A DNA stretch of 64,000 bases, taken from NCBI GenBank assembly GCA_040219935.1, contig JAVJUA010000034.1:62001-126000 (forward strand), given 5' to 3'. Position numbers and translations under genes: made by a program. The notes beneath the pieces are model-generated. The model searched no databases. It worked only from the letters and a program-made list of their open reading frames with translations, and was not told the DNA's origin. This document shows positions 46,544-55,955 of the stretch, piece after piece. Within the stretch, counting starts at the first letter, position 1. Every line of letters begins with the position of its first letter. This stretch comes from UBA7803 sp040219935 (GTDB lineage Bacteria > Pseudomonadota > Gammaproteobacteria > Pseudomonadales > Azotimanducaceae).

Positions 46544-48369
46544 TGACCACATTCGACAGCACCAAAGCCTCTCTCAACGACCTGCTCCGCGAGATCAGGG
46601 AGGGAAAGATCCAGCTCCCCGACTTCCAGCGCGGGTGGGTCTGGGACGACGACCACATCCGTGACCTAATGGTCAGCATTGCGCGGTCATTTCCTATCGG
46701 TGCCGTGATGCTGCTGGAGACCGGGGGCGACGTGCGGTTCCAGACACGGCCGGTAGAGGGTCTCGAGGACAGAATCCCCAAGGACCGGACGCCTGAGAAG
46801 CTGATTCTGGACGGCCAGCAACGCCTGACAACGCTCACCCAGGCCCTCGCACTCGAGGAGCCTGTGCGCACAAGTACAGCGAAAGGCAAGAAGATCAAGC
46901 GCCACTACTACTTCGATGTCCGGAAGGCGGTTGACGAGCCGCATGCGCTCGACGAGGCGGTGGTGGCCGTGGACGAGAACCGGCAGCTTCGCAGCGACTT
47001 CGGCCGCAAGGTAGACCTCGATCTGACCACCACCGAACACGAGTGCCAGCAGCTCTACTTCCCGTGCAATCAGATCATGAGCTCGGATGACTGGGAGGCG
47101 ACACTGCATCGCGTCGCACCCGATCAGTTCGGGATCTACATGGCATTCCGGGGCCAGGTGCTGGCCGCCTTCCGCAGCTATCAGCTTCCCGTCATCCAGC
47201 TCAAGAAGGAGACTTCCAAAGAAGCGGTCTGCCTGGTATTCGAAAAGGTGAACACCGGCGGCGTGCAGCTCTCGGTCTTCGAGCTGATCACCGCGAGCTA
47301 TGCCGCGGACGGTTACAACCTGCGCGACGACTGGATCGGCTCCAAGGCGCGCAAGGTCGGCTCGCGCAAGGAGCGGCTGGAAAGCGACCCGCTGCTGGTG
47401 GGCACGGAAGCGACGGAATTCCTCCAGGCCATCAGCCTCCTGCATACGCACGAACTGCGCAAGGCGGACATCGACGCAGGCAAGACCGGTAAGCAGGTAC
47501 GCCCGGTCAGCGCCAAGCGTGCTGACGTGCTGCAGCTTCCGCTCGACGCCTGGCGGCAGTGGGCGGATGGTCTCGAGATGGGCTTTCGCAACGTCGCGCG
47601 CTTCCTGCGCAAGGAGTGTTTCTACAGCCGACGGGAGCTGCCCTACAGCACCCAGCTGGTACCGCTGGCCGCGGTACTGACGCGCCTTGAGGACCGCTGG
47701 CTGGAGCCGCGCATATACGACAAGCTGGCCCGCTGGTTCTGGTCCGGCGTGCTCGGTGAGCTCTATGGCGGTGCGGTCGAGACCCGCATGGCGAACGATT
47801 ACGAGGAACTGCTGCGCTGGTTCGAGGAGGATGAGGTGCATCCGCGCACGGTGCGTGACGCGAATTTCCAGCCGGAGCGCTTCGACACGCTGCGATCGCG
47901 CCTCAGCGCCGCCTACAAAGGCATCAATGTGCTGGTCCTTCGCGAAGGATCACGGGACTGGTTCTGGAAGGCGACCATCAATGAGCTGGATGCCGACGAG
48001 GTCACTCTCGATATCCATCACATCTTCCCGCGTGACTGGTGCGAGAAGCAGGGTATCGGGAAGGACCGTTACGACAGCATCCTCAACAAGACGCCGATCT
48101 CCTATAAGGCGAACCGGAAGATCGGCGGCGACGCGCCGTCCCAGTACCTGCCGAGAATCCAGAAGGAAAAGCAGGTGGGACTGAGCGACGCCGAGATGGA
48201 TCAATTGCTCGCGAGTCACGCCGTTGCGCCCGATCTGCTCAGGCAGGACGCGTTCGATTCCTTCATCGAGGACCGTCGGCGTCGCTTGAGTCGGCTGGTT
48301 GAGACGGCGATGGGGAAAGCTGTCGTACTGGTCCCGGAGGATAGCGACTTCAAGGAGTGGGATGAGTAG
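46543..48369 (+). CDS. DUF262 and HNH-nuclease protein (GmrSD/SspE-like restriction factor)
   Basis: 608 residues. The N-terminal DUF262 domain shows 'IQLPDFQRGWVW' (23-34), DGQQRLTTL (90-98) and 'FEKVNTGGVQLSVFEL'. The C-terminal part has an HNH-type metal site, 'LDIHHIFPRDW' with H492/H493, followed by 'SILNKTPISYKANRKIG' giving the Asn residues. DUF262 domains act as NTPases or DNA-modification sensors in GmrS and SspE, and the nuclease half then cuts. Presumably it restricts DNA, possibly modified phage DNA. It shares one base with the DUF4868 stop and is the last gene of the first block. Confidence 0.85.
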   Translation: MTTFDSTKASLNDLLREIREGKIQLPDFQRGWVWDDDHIRDLMVSIARSFPIGAVMLLETGGDVRFQTRPVEGLEDRIPKDRTPEKLILDGQQRLTTLTQALALEEPVRTSTAKGKKIKRHYYFDVRKAVDEPHALDEAVVAVDENRQLRSDFGRKVDLDLTTTEHECQQLYFPCNQIMSSDDWEATLHRVAPDQFGIYMAFRGQVLAAFRSYQLPVIQLKKETSKEAVCLVFEKVNTGGVQLSVFELITASYAADGYNLRDDWIGSKARKVGSRKERLESDPLLVGTEATEFLQAISLLHTHELRKADIDAGKTGKQVRPVSAKRADVLQLPLDAWRQWADGLEMGFRNVARFLRKECFYSRRELPYSTQLVPLAAVLTRLEDRWLEPRIYDKLARWFWSGVLGELYGGAVETRMANDYEELLRWFEEDEVHPRTVRDANFQPERFDTLRSRLSAAYKGINVLVLREGSRDWFWKATINELDADEVTLDIHHIFPRDWCEKQGIGKDRYDSILNKTPISYKANRKIGGDAPSQYLPRIQKEKQVGLSDAEMDQLLASHAVAPDLLRQDAFDSFIEDRRRRLSRLVETAMGKAVVLVPEDSDFKEWDE

Positions 48370-48456
48370 CGGGACAGTTGTGGGAGGCTCGGCGCCCTCC
48401 AGCCAGCTTAGTCCGCGGTCACGGCGAGGCGAGGAATGTATAGCGATTTATATATA

Positions 48457-48491
48457 TTTATACGTGTAAAGGCGTATAAACTGGTATAAAC
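48457..48491. promoter_or_regulatory. triple 10-bp-spaced repeat with an inverted copy in an AT-rich gap
   Basis: GTGTAAA (48464), GTATAAA (48474) and GTATAAA (48484) stand in direct orientation exactly 10 bases apart; TTTATAC (48457-48463) is the inverted copy and abuts the first repeat, giving a near-palindrome centred on ACGT. The upstream stretch is rich in TATATA. It lies in the 140-base gap before the TTG at 48510. A protein binding the same helix face three times, or a promoter overlapped by an operator, would fit. Confidence 0.5.
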
Positions 48492-48509
48492 GTCGAGTAG
48501 CGCACGCCT

Positions 48510-49697
48510 TTGGACAAGATCAGAAACCCGTTCTCTCCCGGCGCCGGTTCGCCCCCGCCGGAGCTTGCCGGCCGGGGGAACATCCTGGAGCAGGCTCGCG
48601 TGCTGCTCGGCCGCATTCGCGCGCGGCGGCCGGAGAAGAGCCTCCTGCTGACCGGGCTCCGGGGCGTGGGCAAGACGGTCCTACTCAACGAAATCGAGCG
48701 TCTGGCTCAGGCTGAAGGCTACCGGACCATCCTGGTCGAAGCTCATGAAGGCAAGTCACTGGCTGTTCTGCTGGCCCCTCATTTGCGTCGCCTGCTGTTC
48801 GAGCTCGATCGGTTGGCAGGCGCGGGGAACAAGGCTCGCCGTGGGCTAGCAGTGCTCAAGAGCTTCATCGGGGCCATCCGCATCAAGGTCGGCGAGATCG
48901 ACATCGGCATCGACATCGAGCCGGAAGCCGGTACTGCCGATAGCGGCGATCTCGAGGTCGATCTCCCGAGCCTATTCACCGCCATTGCGGAGGCCGCGGA
49001 AGAACGCGGGGCGGCGGTGGCCATACTGATCGACGAAATACAGTACTTCGCTGCACCTGAGCTGAGTGCGCTGATCATGGCGATGCACCGCATGCAACAG
49101 CGCCAACTGCCGCTTGTACTGATCGGCGCCGGTCTGCCGATTCTGCCGGGACTGGCTGGCGAGTCGAAGTCCTACGCAGAGCGCCTGTTCAACTTTCCCG
49201 ATGTGGGTCCCCTGGACGAGGCGGACGCGGCCAAAGCTATCCGAGAACCGATCGAGGAGGCGGGTGAACAGATCGCCGAGAAGGCCCTGCTCGAAGTCTG
49301 CCGACTGACCAAAGGCTACCCCTACTTCCTTCAGGAGTGGGGCTACCAAGCCTGGAACCATGCGGAAGGCTCCCCGATTTCGATCGAGGTGATTCGGGAG
49401 TCGACCGACATCGTAACGCGCCGCCTGGACGAGAATTTTTTCCGCGTGCGGTTCGACCGGCTTACCCCGCGTGAGCGCCAGTACCTGCGTGCAATGGCCG
49501 AGCTCGGCAGCGGCCCTCACCGGACGGGCGACATCGCGGATACCCTTGGCGCCAAGATCACTACCCTCGGTCCGGTGCGCGCCAACCTGATCAAGAAGGG
49601 CATGGTCTACAGCCCCTCCCATGGAGAGATGGCGTTTACGGTACCCTTGTTCGACGAATTCATGCGGCGTGCGATGCCGGAGTTTGAGCCGAGATGA
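48510..49697 (+). CDS. AAA family ATPase with winged-helix-like C-terminus
   Basis: 395 residues from a TTG at 48510. Walker A is GLRGVGKT (49-56) and Walker B ILIDEIQ (172-178), the Orc1/Cdc6-like or STAND-like pattern of COG1672-type ATPases. The last 70 residues ('LTPRERQYLRAMAEL', 'GDIADTLG', 'ANLIKKGMVYSP') look like a winged-helix DNA-binding domain. It stands between the DUF262 nuclease and hsdR, 22 bases before hsdR, and starts the second block under an AT-rich control region. A sensor or regulator role in the island is plausible but unproven. Confidence 0.83.
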   Translation: MDKIRNPFSPGAGSPPPELAGRGNILEQARVLLGRIRARRPEKSLLLTGLRGVGKTVLLNEIERLAQAEGYRTILVEAHEGKSLAVLLAPHLRRLLFELDRLAGAGNKARRGLAVLKSFIGAIRIKVGEIDIGIDIEPEAGTADSGDLEVDLPSLFTAIAEAAEERGAAVAILIDEIQYFAAPELSALIMAMHRMQQRQLPLVLIGAGLPILPGLAGESKSYAERLFNFPDVGPLDEADAAKAIREPIEEAGEQIAEKALLEVCRLTKGYPYFLQEWGYQAWNHAEGSPISIEVIRESTDIVTRRLDENFFRVRFDRLTPRERQYLRAMAELGSGPHRTGDIADTLGAKITTLGPVRANLIKKGMVYSPSHGEMAFTVPLFDEFMRRAMPEFEPR

Positions 49698-49719
49698 GGG
49701 GGAAGACGAGAGGTACCGC

Positions 49720-52700
49720 ATGAGTTCGGTCGGCCAGCGCGAGATCCACACACAGAACAGCGTCGTCGGCTTCTTCCGGGATGCCCTCGACTACACCTAC
49801 CTTGGACACTGGAAGGACCGGGACGGGAACAGCAACATCGAGCAGCATCTACTCTCGGACTGGCTCCGGCGCCGGGGCCATGGCGACAAGATCATCCAGA
49901 AGACCCTGTTCGAGCTCGACCGCGCCAATAGACTGGGTGGCAGCCGGACGCTCTACGACGCCAATCGGGAGGTGTACGGGCTGCTGCGCTACGGGGTGAA
50001 GGTTAAGCCTGAGGTCGGCGAGCAGAACGTCACCGTCTGGCTGATCGACTGGAGTGCGCCAGAAAGCAACAACTTTGCCATCGCTGAAGAGGTGACGGTC
50101 TTTGGAGTCAACACAAAACGTCCGGATCTCGTGCTTTACGTCAACGGTATCGCCATTGGCGTGCTGGAGCTGAAACGTTCCACAGTCTCTGTGACCGAAG
50201 GGATTCGCCAGAATCTCGACAGCCAGAAAAAGGAGTTCATCCGGTCCTTCTACACCACGGTGCAACTCGTCATGGCAGGCAACGATACCGAGGGCCTGCG
50301 CTACGGTGTCATCGAAACGCCGGAGAAATACTGGCTGCGCTGGAAGGAGGCAGAGGCCGATGCGGCCGCCGGGGACAATCCCCTGCTATCCGAACTATCC
50401 CAGATCTGCGCTAAGCCGAGGCTGCTCGAGATCATTCACGACTTTATCGTCTTCGACGCGGGTATCAGGAAGACCTGTCGCCACAACCAATACTTTGGCG
50501 TCAAAGCGGCGCAGGATCGGGTCCGAAAGCGCGAGGGCGGCATCATCTGGCACACCCAGGGCAGTGGCAAGTCGCTGACAATGGTGTGGCTCGCCAAGTG
50601 GATCCGCGAGCACGAGACCGACGGTCGTGTGCTGATCATCACCGATCGTACCGAACTGGACGAGCAGATCGAGAAGGTCTTCAATGGCGTGGATGAAGCG
50701 ATCTACAGGACCCGGAGCGGCGCCGATCTGGTTCGGGTGCTCAACGCCAGCGAGGAATGGCTGGTCTGCTCGCTGATTCACAAGTTCGGCGCTGGTGAGG
50801 AGATCAGCGACAAGGACCTCGACTCCTATCTCGAAGACATCAAGCAGAACCTGCCCAGGGGTTTTTCGGCCAAGGGTGACGTTCATGTTTTCGTGGACGA
50901 ATGCCACCGCACTCAGTCGGGCAAGCTCCACGAAGCCATGAAGGCCTTGCTGCCGAACGCTCTGTTGGTCGGGTTCACGGGGACTCCACTGCTCAAGAGC
51001 GACAAGCGCCGATCCATCGAGACCTTCGGCCCATATATCCACACCTACAAGTACGACGAAGCCGTACGGGACGGCGTGGTACTGGATCTTCGCTACGAGG
51101 CGCGCGACATAGACCAAAGCATTACCTCACAGGCCAAGGTCGACCAGTGGTTCGAGCTCAAGACCCGGGGACTTTCCGATCTCGCCAGGGCCCAGCTCAA
51201 GCAGCGCTGGGGCACAATGCAGAAGGTGCTCTCTTCCCGCGACAGGCTGGAGAAGATCGTCGCGGATATCCTCATGGACATGGCGACGCGGGACCGGCTG
51301 CAGAGCGGGTACGGCAACGCAATGCTGGTATCTGGAAGCATCTACGCGGCCTGTCGCTTCTACGAGATGTTCCAGCAGACCGACCTGGCCGGAAAGTGCG
51401 CCATCGTCACTTCCTACAAGCCGTCCCCCGCCGATATCAAGGGCGAGGAGAGCGGCGAGGGCCTGACGGAAAAGCTTCGTCAATATGAGATCTATCGGAA
51501 GATGCTCGCAAGCCACTTTAACGAGCCCGAAGACACAGCCATGTACAAGGTCGAGCAGTTCGAGCAGGAGGTGAAGAAGCGCTTCCTTGATGAGCCCGGA
51601 CAGATGAAGTTGATGATTGTCGTCGACAAGCTCCTGACCGGCTTCGACGCGCCGTCCGCCACCTACCTCTATATCGACAAGCAAATGCAGGACCATGGAC
51701 TCTTTCAGGCGATCTGCCGGGTCAACCGGCTGGACGGCGAAGACAAAGAGTACGGCCACATTATCGACTACAAGGACCTGTTCCGTTCTCTCGAAGGCGC
51801 CATCAAGGACTACACGGGCGAAGCTTTCGCAGGCTTCGACCAGGAGGACGTTGCTGGGCTTCTGAAGGATCGGCTCGGGCAGGGACGTGAACGTTTGGAG
51901 GAGGCGCGGGAGGCACTGAAGGCGCTCTGTGAAGCCGTGGAGCCGCCGCGTGATACCGCGGCCTACCTGAGGTACTTCTGCGCGGTTGAGAGCGGAAACG
52001 TCGAGCAGCTCAAGGACAACGAACCGAAGCGCGTCGCGCTGTACAAGCTGGTGGCGGGGTACCTGCGGGCCTACGCTGACCTGGCGAACGAGATGTCGGA
52101 CGCTGGCTGCAGTCCGGCAGAGGCCAAGGCAATCAGAAGCGAGGTCGGCCACTACGAGAAAGTGCGCGAAGAGGTCAAACTCGCGAGTGGTGACTATGTC
52201 GACATGAAGATGTTCGAGCCAGCCATGCGACACCTGCTCGATACGTATATTCGAGCGGAAGAAAGCGAGAAGCTATCGGCATTCGACGACATGACCCTGA
52301 TCCAGTTGATCGTCGAGCGTGGTGAAGCTGGGCTGGATGCGCTGCCCGTGGGATTGCGCGGAAGCCGCGAAGCCATGGCCGAGACCATCGAGAACAATGT
52401 ACGCCGTCTCATCATCGACGAGATGGCCGTTAATCCAAAGTACTACGAACGCATGTCGGAACTACTGGACGCGCTGATCGAGCAGCGACGCCAGGAAGCG
52501 CTGGACTACAAGGCCTATCTGACGCGAATCGTTGAGCTTACGAAGCAGGTGACCGAGCCGGGCGGAAAGGACTATCCGACGCCGATCAACAGTCCCGTGC
52601 GTCGGGCGCTGTTCGACAACCTGAGAGCAATAGAGGATTTATCGGACAGACTGCAGCCTGCCGGGATCGTAGCCGACACTGATCTCGACCTGGCGGCAAC

Positions 52701-52866
52701 TACCGCCTTGCGTCTGGACGAGGCCATACGCGCAGTCAAGAAATCAGATTGGCGCGGCAACCGATTCAAGGAGCGCGAGGTGCGTAACGCCATCGGTGGC
52801 ATCGTTGCGGACGCGGAGCTCGCCGGTGTTCTTTTCGACATCGTGAAGGCCCAGCGTGACTACTGA
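49720..52866 (+). CDS. hsdR: type I restriction endonuclease motor subunit
   Basis: 1048 residues from ATG 49720. The nuclease PD-(D/E)xK core shows D136 in 'RPDLVLYVNG' and E150-x-K152 in 'LELKR'. The SF2 translocase has Walker A HTQGSGKS (278-285), the DECH box at 393-396, motif III FTGTP, and the late 'QAICRVNR'. The C-terminal 250 residues are helical, for docking to HsdMS. It cuts DNA away from unmodified target sites after ATP-driven translocation. It does not sit in the block with hsdM/hsdS. The stop overlaps the next start by 11 bases. Confidence 0.95.
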   Translation: MSSVGQREIHTQNSVVGFFRDALDYTYLGHWKDRDGNSNIEQHLLSDWLRRRGHGDKIIQKTLFELDRANRLGGSRTLYDANREVYGLLRYGVKVKPEVGEQNVTVWLIDWSAPESNNFAIAEEVTVFGVNTKRPDLVLYVNGIAIGVLELKRSTVSVTEGIRQNLDSQKKEFIRSFYTTVQLVMAGNDTEGLRYGVIETPEKYWLRWKEAEADAAAGDNPLLSELSQICAKPRLLEIIHDFIVFDAGIRKTCRHNQYFGVKAAQDRVRKREGGIIWHTQGSGKSLTMVWLAKWIREHETDGRVLIITDRTELDEQIEKVFNGVDEAIYRTRSGADLVRVLNASEEWLVCSLIHKFGAGEEISDKDLDSYLEDIKQNLPRGFSAKGDVHVFVDECHRTQSGKLHEAMKALLPNALLVGFTGTPLLKSDKRRSIETFGPYIHTYKYDEAVRDGVVLDLRYEARDIDQSITSQAKVDQWFELKTRGLSDLARAQLKQRWGTMQKVLSSRDRLEKIVADILMDMATRDRLQSGYGNAMLVSGSIYAACRFYEMFQQTDLAGKCAIVTSYKPSPADIKGEESGEGLTEKLRQYEIYRKMLASHFNEPEDTAMYKVEQFEQEVKKRFLDEPGQMKLMIVVDKLLTGFDAPSATYLYIDKQMQDHGLFQAICRVNRLDGEDKEYGHIIDYKDLFRSLEGAIKDYTGEAFAGFDQEDVAGLLKDRLGQGRERLEEAREALKALCEAVEPPRDTAAYLRYFCAVESGNVEQLKDNEPKRVALYKLVAGYLRAYADLANEMSDAGCSPAEAKAIRSEVGHYEKVREEVKLASGDYVDMKMFEPAMRHLLDTYIRAEESEKLSAFDDMTLIQLIVERGEAGLDALPVGLRGSREAMAETIENNVRRLIIDEMAVNPKYYERMSELLDALIEQRRQEALDYKAYLTRIVELTKQVTEPGGKDYPTPINSPVRRALFDNLRAIEDLSDRLQPAGIVADTDLDLAATTALRLDEAIRAVKKSDWRGNRFKEREVRNAIGGIVADAELAGVLFDIVKAQRDY

Positions 52867-53584
52867 GCGGCAAGTCATCGAGGTGGGCGGCCTTTCGGTT
52901 GAGATCGTCCGCAAGGACATCAAGAATCTCCACGTCGGCGTCTATCCGCCTGCCGGGCGAGTTCGCGTCGCGGCACCACTGCGTCTCAGCGACGATGCCG
53001 TACGCGTGGCTGTCAGCACAAGGCTTGGCTGGATTCGTCGTCAGCAGGCCGAATTCGAAGCGCAGGAGCGGCAATCCCAGCGTGAGATTGTCGAGGGAGA
53101 AAGCCACTTCTTCGGCGGACGGCGTTATCGGCTGCGCGTAATCGAGCATGACGGACCGGCGGCGGTGTGCCTCGTCAGCAATTCAACGTTGCAGGTGAGA
53201 ACCCGGCAGGGCACTGATCAGCCAGGGCGAGAAGCCATCCTGCAACGATGGTACCGGGCGCGGCTGCGTGAGCAGATCCCCTCTCTACTGGAGAAGTGGC
53301 GGCCGCGAATAGGTGTCGACGTCGCAGAGGTCCGAATCAAGAGGATGAAGACACGTTGGGGGAGCTGCAACGCCGCCGCTCGGCGGATATGGCTGAATCT
53401 CGAGCTGGCGAAGAAACCGCCGATCTGCACCGAGTACATCTTGGTGCACGAGATGATCCATTTGCTGGAGCGACACCACAACGAGCGGTTCCGAGGATTG
53501 CTGGATGCGGCGATGCCCAACTGGCGAATCGCTCGGGATGAGCTGAACAGCGCACCGCTGGCGCACGAAGACTGGGCATACTGA
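52856..53584 (+). CDS. YgjP/DUF45-type zinc metallopeptidase
   Basis: 242 residues from a GTG at 52856, inside the last codons of hsdR. 'RIKRMKTRWGSCNAAARRIWLN' type sequence precedes the zinc motif HEMIH (198-202), with a further His in 'LLERHHNERF'. This is the YgjP-like family often encoded next to hsdR. Its role is unknown; it may process a protein of the restriction complex. It ends the island; about 150 bases follow with no gene, tRNA or clear repeat. Confidence 0.88.
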   Translation: MTTERQVIEVGGLSVEIVRKDIKNLHVGVYPPAGRVRVAAPLRLSDDAVRVAVSTRLGWIRRQQAEFEAQERQSQREIVEGESHFFGGRRYRLRVIEHDGPAAVCLVSNSTLQVRTRQGTDQPGREAILQRWYRARLREQIPSLLEKWRPRIGVDVAEVRIKRMKTRWGSCNAAARRIWLNLELAKKPPICTEYILVHEMIHLLERHHNERFRGLLDAAMPNWRIARDELNSAPLAHEDWAY

Positions 53585-53738
53585 AAGGTTCGCTGTCCGA
53601 ACCGTGCTAGCCAGGCCGGAGTTCGACATGCTGGACAAGCCAGTTTGATCGAGCTTATGGACCTTAAGGGGATTCGATAATTTCACTAAACTCACTCAAA
53701 TTTGACCTCTCGGTCCCCCCGTTGGTCCCTTTGACTTC

Positions 53739-55955
53739 TCAGCCGGTACGCGCCGCGTCGAACTCGTAACGCGACACCGGCAGCTCGCGGATCCGTTCGC
53801 CGGTGGCGTCGAAGATGGCGTTGGCCAGCGCCGGCGCGATGCCGGGGGTGCCCGGCTCGCCGGCGCCGCCCCAGGGTGCCTCCGACTGCACGATGTGGGT
53901 GTCGATCACGGGCGTCTCGTCCATCCGCAGCAGCGGGTAGTCGTGGAAGTTGCTTTGCGCCACAGCGCCGTCCTTGATGGTGACCTCGCCGTACAGGGCG
54001 GCGGTGAGGCCGTAGACGATGCCGGATTCCATCTGCGCGACCACGCCGTCGGGCGACACCGCGAAGCCCGGATCCACCACGCACACCACCCGGTCCACCT
54101 TCACCTTGCCGCCGGCGACGGTGACGTCCACCACCTGGGCGACGATGGTGCCGAACGATTCCTGCAGGGCGATGCCGCGGCCGCTGCCGGCCGGGCGTGT
54201 CAGGTACCAGTCGGCGCGCTCGGCGCCCAGCTCCAGCACCCGGCGGTGCCGGGGGGCGTCGGCGAGCAGATCGCGGCGGAACTCGAACGGGTCGCGGCCG
54301 GCGGCGTGCGCCACCTCGTCGGCGAACGACTCGGTGAAGAAGCCGTGCTGGGAGTGATCGACGCTGCGCCACGGCCCGAACGGCACATGGGTGGGGCTGT
54401 CGGCGAAGTGCACGAGCTGGTGCTCGATGGCGTAAGGGATGTACGGCGCCTCCGCGGGCTCGTGCTTGTCGACGAACTGGTTCTCCCAGGCGATCACGTT
54501 GCCGGCGGCGTCGAGGCCGGCCTTGAACCGCGACAGCACCGCCGGGCGGTAGTGGTCCTGGCGGATGTCCTCCTCCCGCGACCAGATCAGCTTGACGGGC
54601 GTGCCCACGGCCTGGGAGAGGCGTGCCGCCTGAATCGCGTAGTCCGGATCGGAGCGGCGGCCGAAGCCGCCGCCCATGGGCGCGTTGTGCACGCTCACCC
54701 GATCGGCGTCGAGGCCGAGCGCGTCGGCCACGCTGTAGCGGAAGCCGAGCGGATTCTGGGTGCCCGTCCACAGCGTGCAGGCGCCGTCGCGAACGTCGGC
54801 GGTGGCGCTCATGGGCTCCATGCAGGCGTGGGCCAGGTACGGCACGCGGTAGCTGGCCTCCACCACCCGGGCGGCGCTGGCCAGGGCCCGGCGCGCGTCG
54901 CCGCGGGCCAGGTCCTCGTGCTCCCGGCCGTCGGTCACGGCCTGGTCCATGTCGCGCGCGAACTGGGCAAACACGGCGTCGCTGTCGAGGCGGTCGGCGG
55001 CGGTGGCGGACCAGGTGACGTTCACCCGGTCGAGGGCCTGCTTCGCCTGCCAGTAGCCGTCGGCCACCACGGCCACGGCGTCGTCCAGCGCCACCACCCG
55101 GATGACGCCGGGCATGGCCTCCGCCACGGCGGCGTCCACGCTCTGCACCGTGGCGCCGAATACCGGGGCGCGACGGATGGCCGCCGTCTTCATGCCAGGC
55201 ACGTCGGCGTCGATGCCGTAGCGGGCGCTGCCGTCCACCTTGGCCGGCACGTCCAGGCGCGGCAGGTCGCGGCCCATGAGGGTGAACTGCGACGGCGCCT
55301 TGAGCGCCGGCGTCGCCGACGGGGCCCGCTCGCCGGCGGCGGCGGCAAAAGAGGCGTAAGGCTCGTTGCGGCCGCTGGCGGCGTGGCGGATGCGGCCTTC
55401 GGCGGCATTCAGCTCGGCCACCGGTACCTGCCAGGCAGCCGCGGCGGCGTCGAGCAGCAGGCCGCGGGCGGCGGCGCCGGCCACCCGCATGCCGTAGACG
55501 CCGGTGGTGCGCACGCTCAGGCTGCCGCCCGTGATCTGCAGGTGCATGACGTCGCTGATGCGCATCAGGGCGCCGTCAACGGTGGGCACCAGCACCCGCG
55601 GGATGCTCATGCCGCCGGTCAGGAAGCCTTTCGCCAGGGCGTAGTTGGCAAAGCCGTCTTCGGCCGGCGCCTCCAGCACCGACACGTCTTCCCAGCGCGC
55701 GTCCAGCTCGTCCGCCAGCATCTGCGCCAGCGCCGAGGGTGCGCCCTGGCCCATGTCGGAGTGGGGGACGATGGCGGTGACCCGGTTGTCGGCGCTGATC
55801 TTCACCCAGGTGTGCAGCAGCGTCTCGCCGTCGCCGGCCACCAGCGGCGCCAGCTTCGGCTCCCGGTGTCCGGGGCGGATGGCCACGCCCACCACCAGGG
55901 CGCCGCCGGCCACCACGCCGCTGGCGATCAGTCCGCGTCGTGTCCACTTACCCAT
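53739..55955 (-). CDS. molybdopterin oxidoreductase large subunit, isoquinoline 1-oxidoreductase beta (IorB)-like
   Basis: 738 residues from ATG 55955. The N-terminus has a twin-arginine-type signal (KWTRRGLIASG, then a hydrophobic stretch), so it is exported folded. Molybdopterin-binding blocks of the xanthine dehydrogenase family are visible: 'HSDMGQGAPSALAQMLADEL', 'PMGGGFGRRSDPD' and 'ALQESFG'. Such enzymes hydroxylate N-heterocycles or oxidise aldehydes. The 2Fe-2S partner overlaps its start by 8 bases. A cytochrome c electron acceptor often found with these systems is not in the window. Confidence 0.88.
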   Translation of the reverse strand: MGKWTRRGLIASGVVAGGALVVGVAIRPGHREPKLAPLVAGDGETLLHTWVKISADNRVTAIVPHSDMGQGAPSALAQMLADELDARWEDVSVLEAPAEDGFANYALAKGFLTGGMSIPRVLVPTVDGALMRISDVMHLQITGGSLSVRTTGVYGMRVAGAAARGLLLDAAAAAWQVPVAELNAAEGRIRHAASGRNEPYASFAAAAGERAPSATPALKAPSQFTLMGRDLPRLDVPAKVDGSARYGIDADVPGMKTAAIRRAPVFGATVQSVDAAVAEAMPGVIRVVALDDAVAVVADGYWQAKQALDRVNVTWSATAADRLDSDAVFAQFARDMDQAVTDGREHEDLARGDARRALASAARVVEASYRVPYLAHACMEPMSATADVRDGACTLWTGTQNPLGFRYSVADALGLDADRVSVHNAPMGGGFGRRSDPDYAIQAARLSQAVGTPVKLIWSREEDIRQDHYRPAVLSRFKAGLDAAGNVIAWENQFVDKHEPAEAPYIPYAIEHQLVHFADSPTHVPFGPWRSVDHSQHGFFTESFADEVAHAAGRDPFEFRRDLLADAPRHRRVLELGAERADWYLTRPAGSGRGIALQESFGTIVAQVVDVTVAGGKVKVDRVVCVVDPGFAVSPDGVVAQMESGIVYGLTAALYGEVTIKDGAVAQSNFHDYPLLRMDETPVIDTHIVQSEAPWGGAGEPGTPGIAPALANAIFDATGERIRELPVSRYEFDAARTG

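Noticed and set aside
48464..48491. Short CRISPR-like or iteron array
   Set aside because: Repeats are 7 bases at 10-base spacing with no spacers, cas genes or replication gene nearby; an operator is the better explanation.
53585..53738. Right-hand attachment site or tRNA remnant
   Set aside because: No tRNA fold or repeat shared with 40950-41071 could be found by eye.
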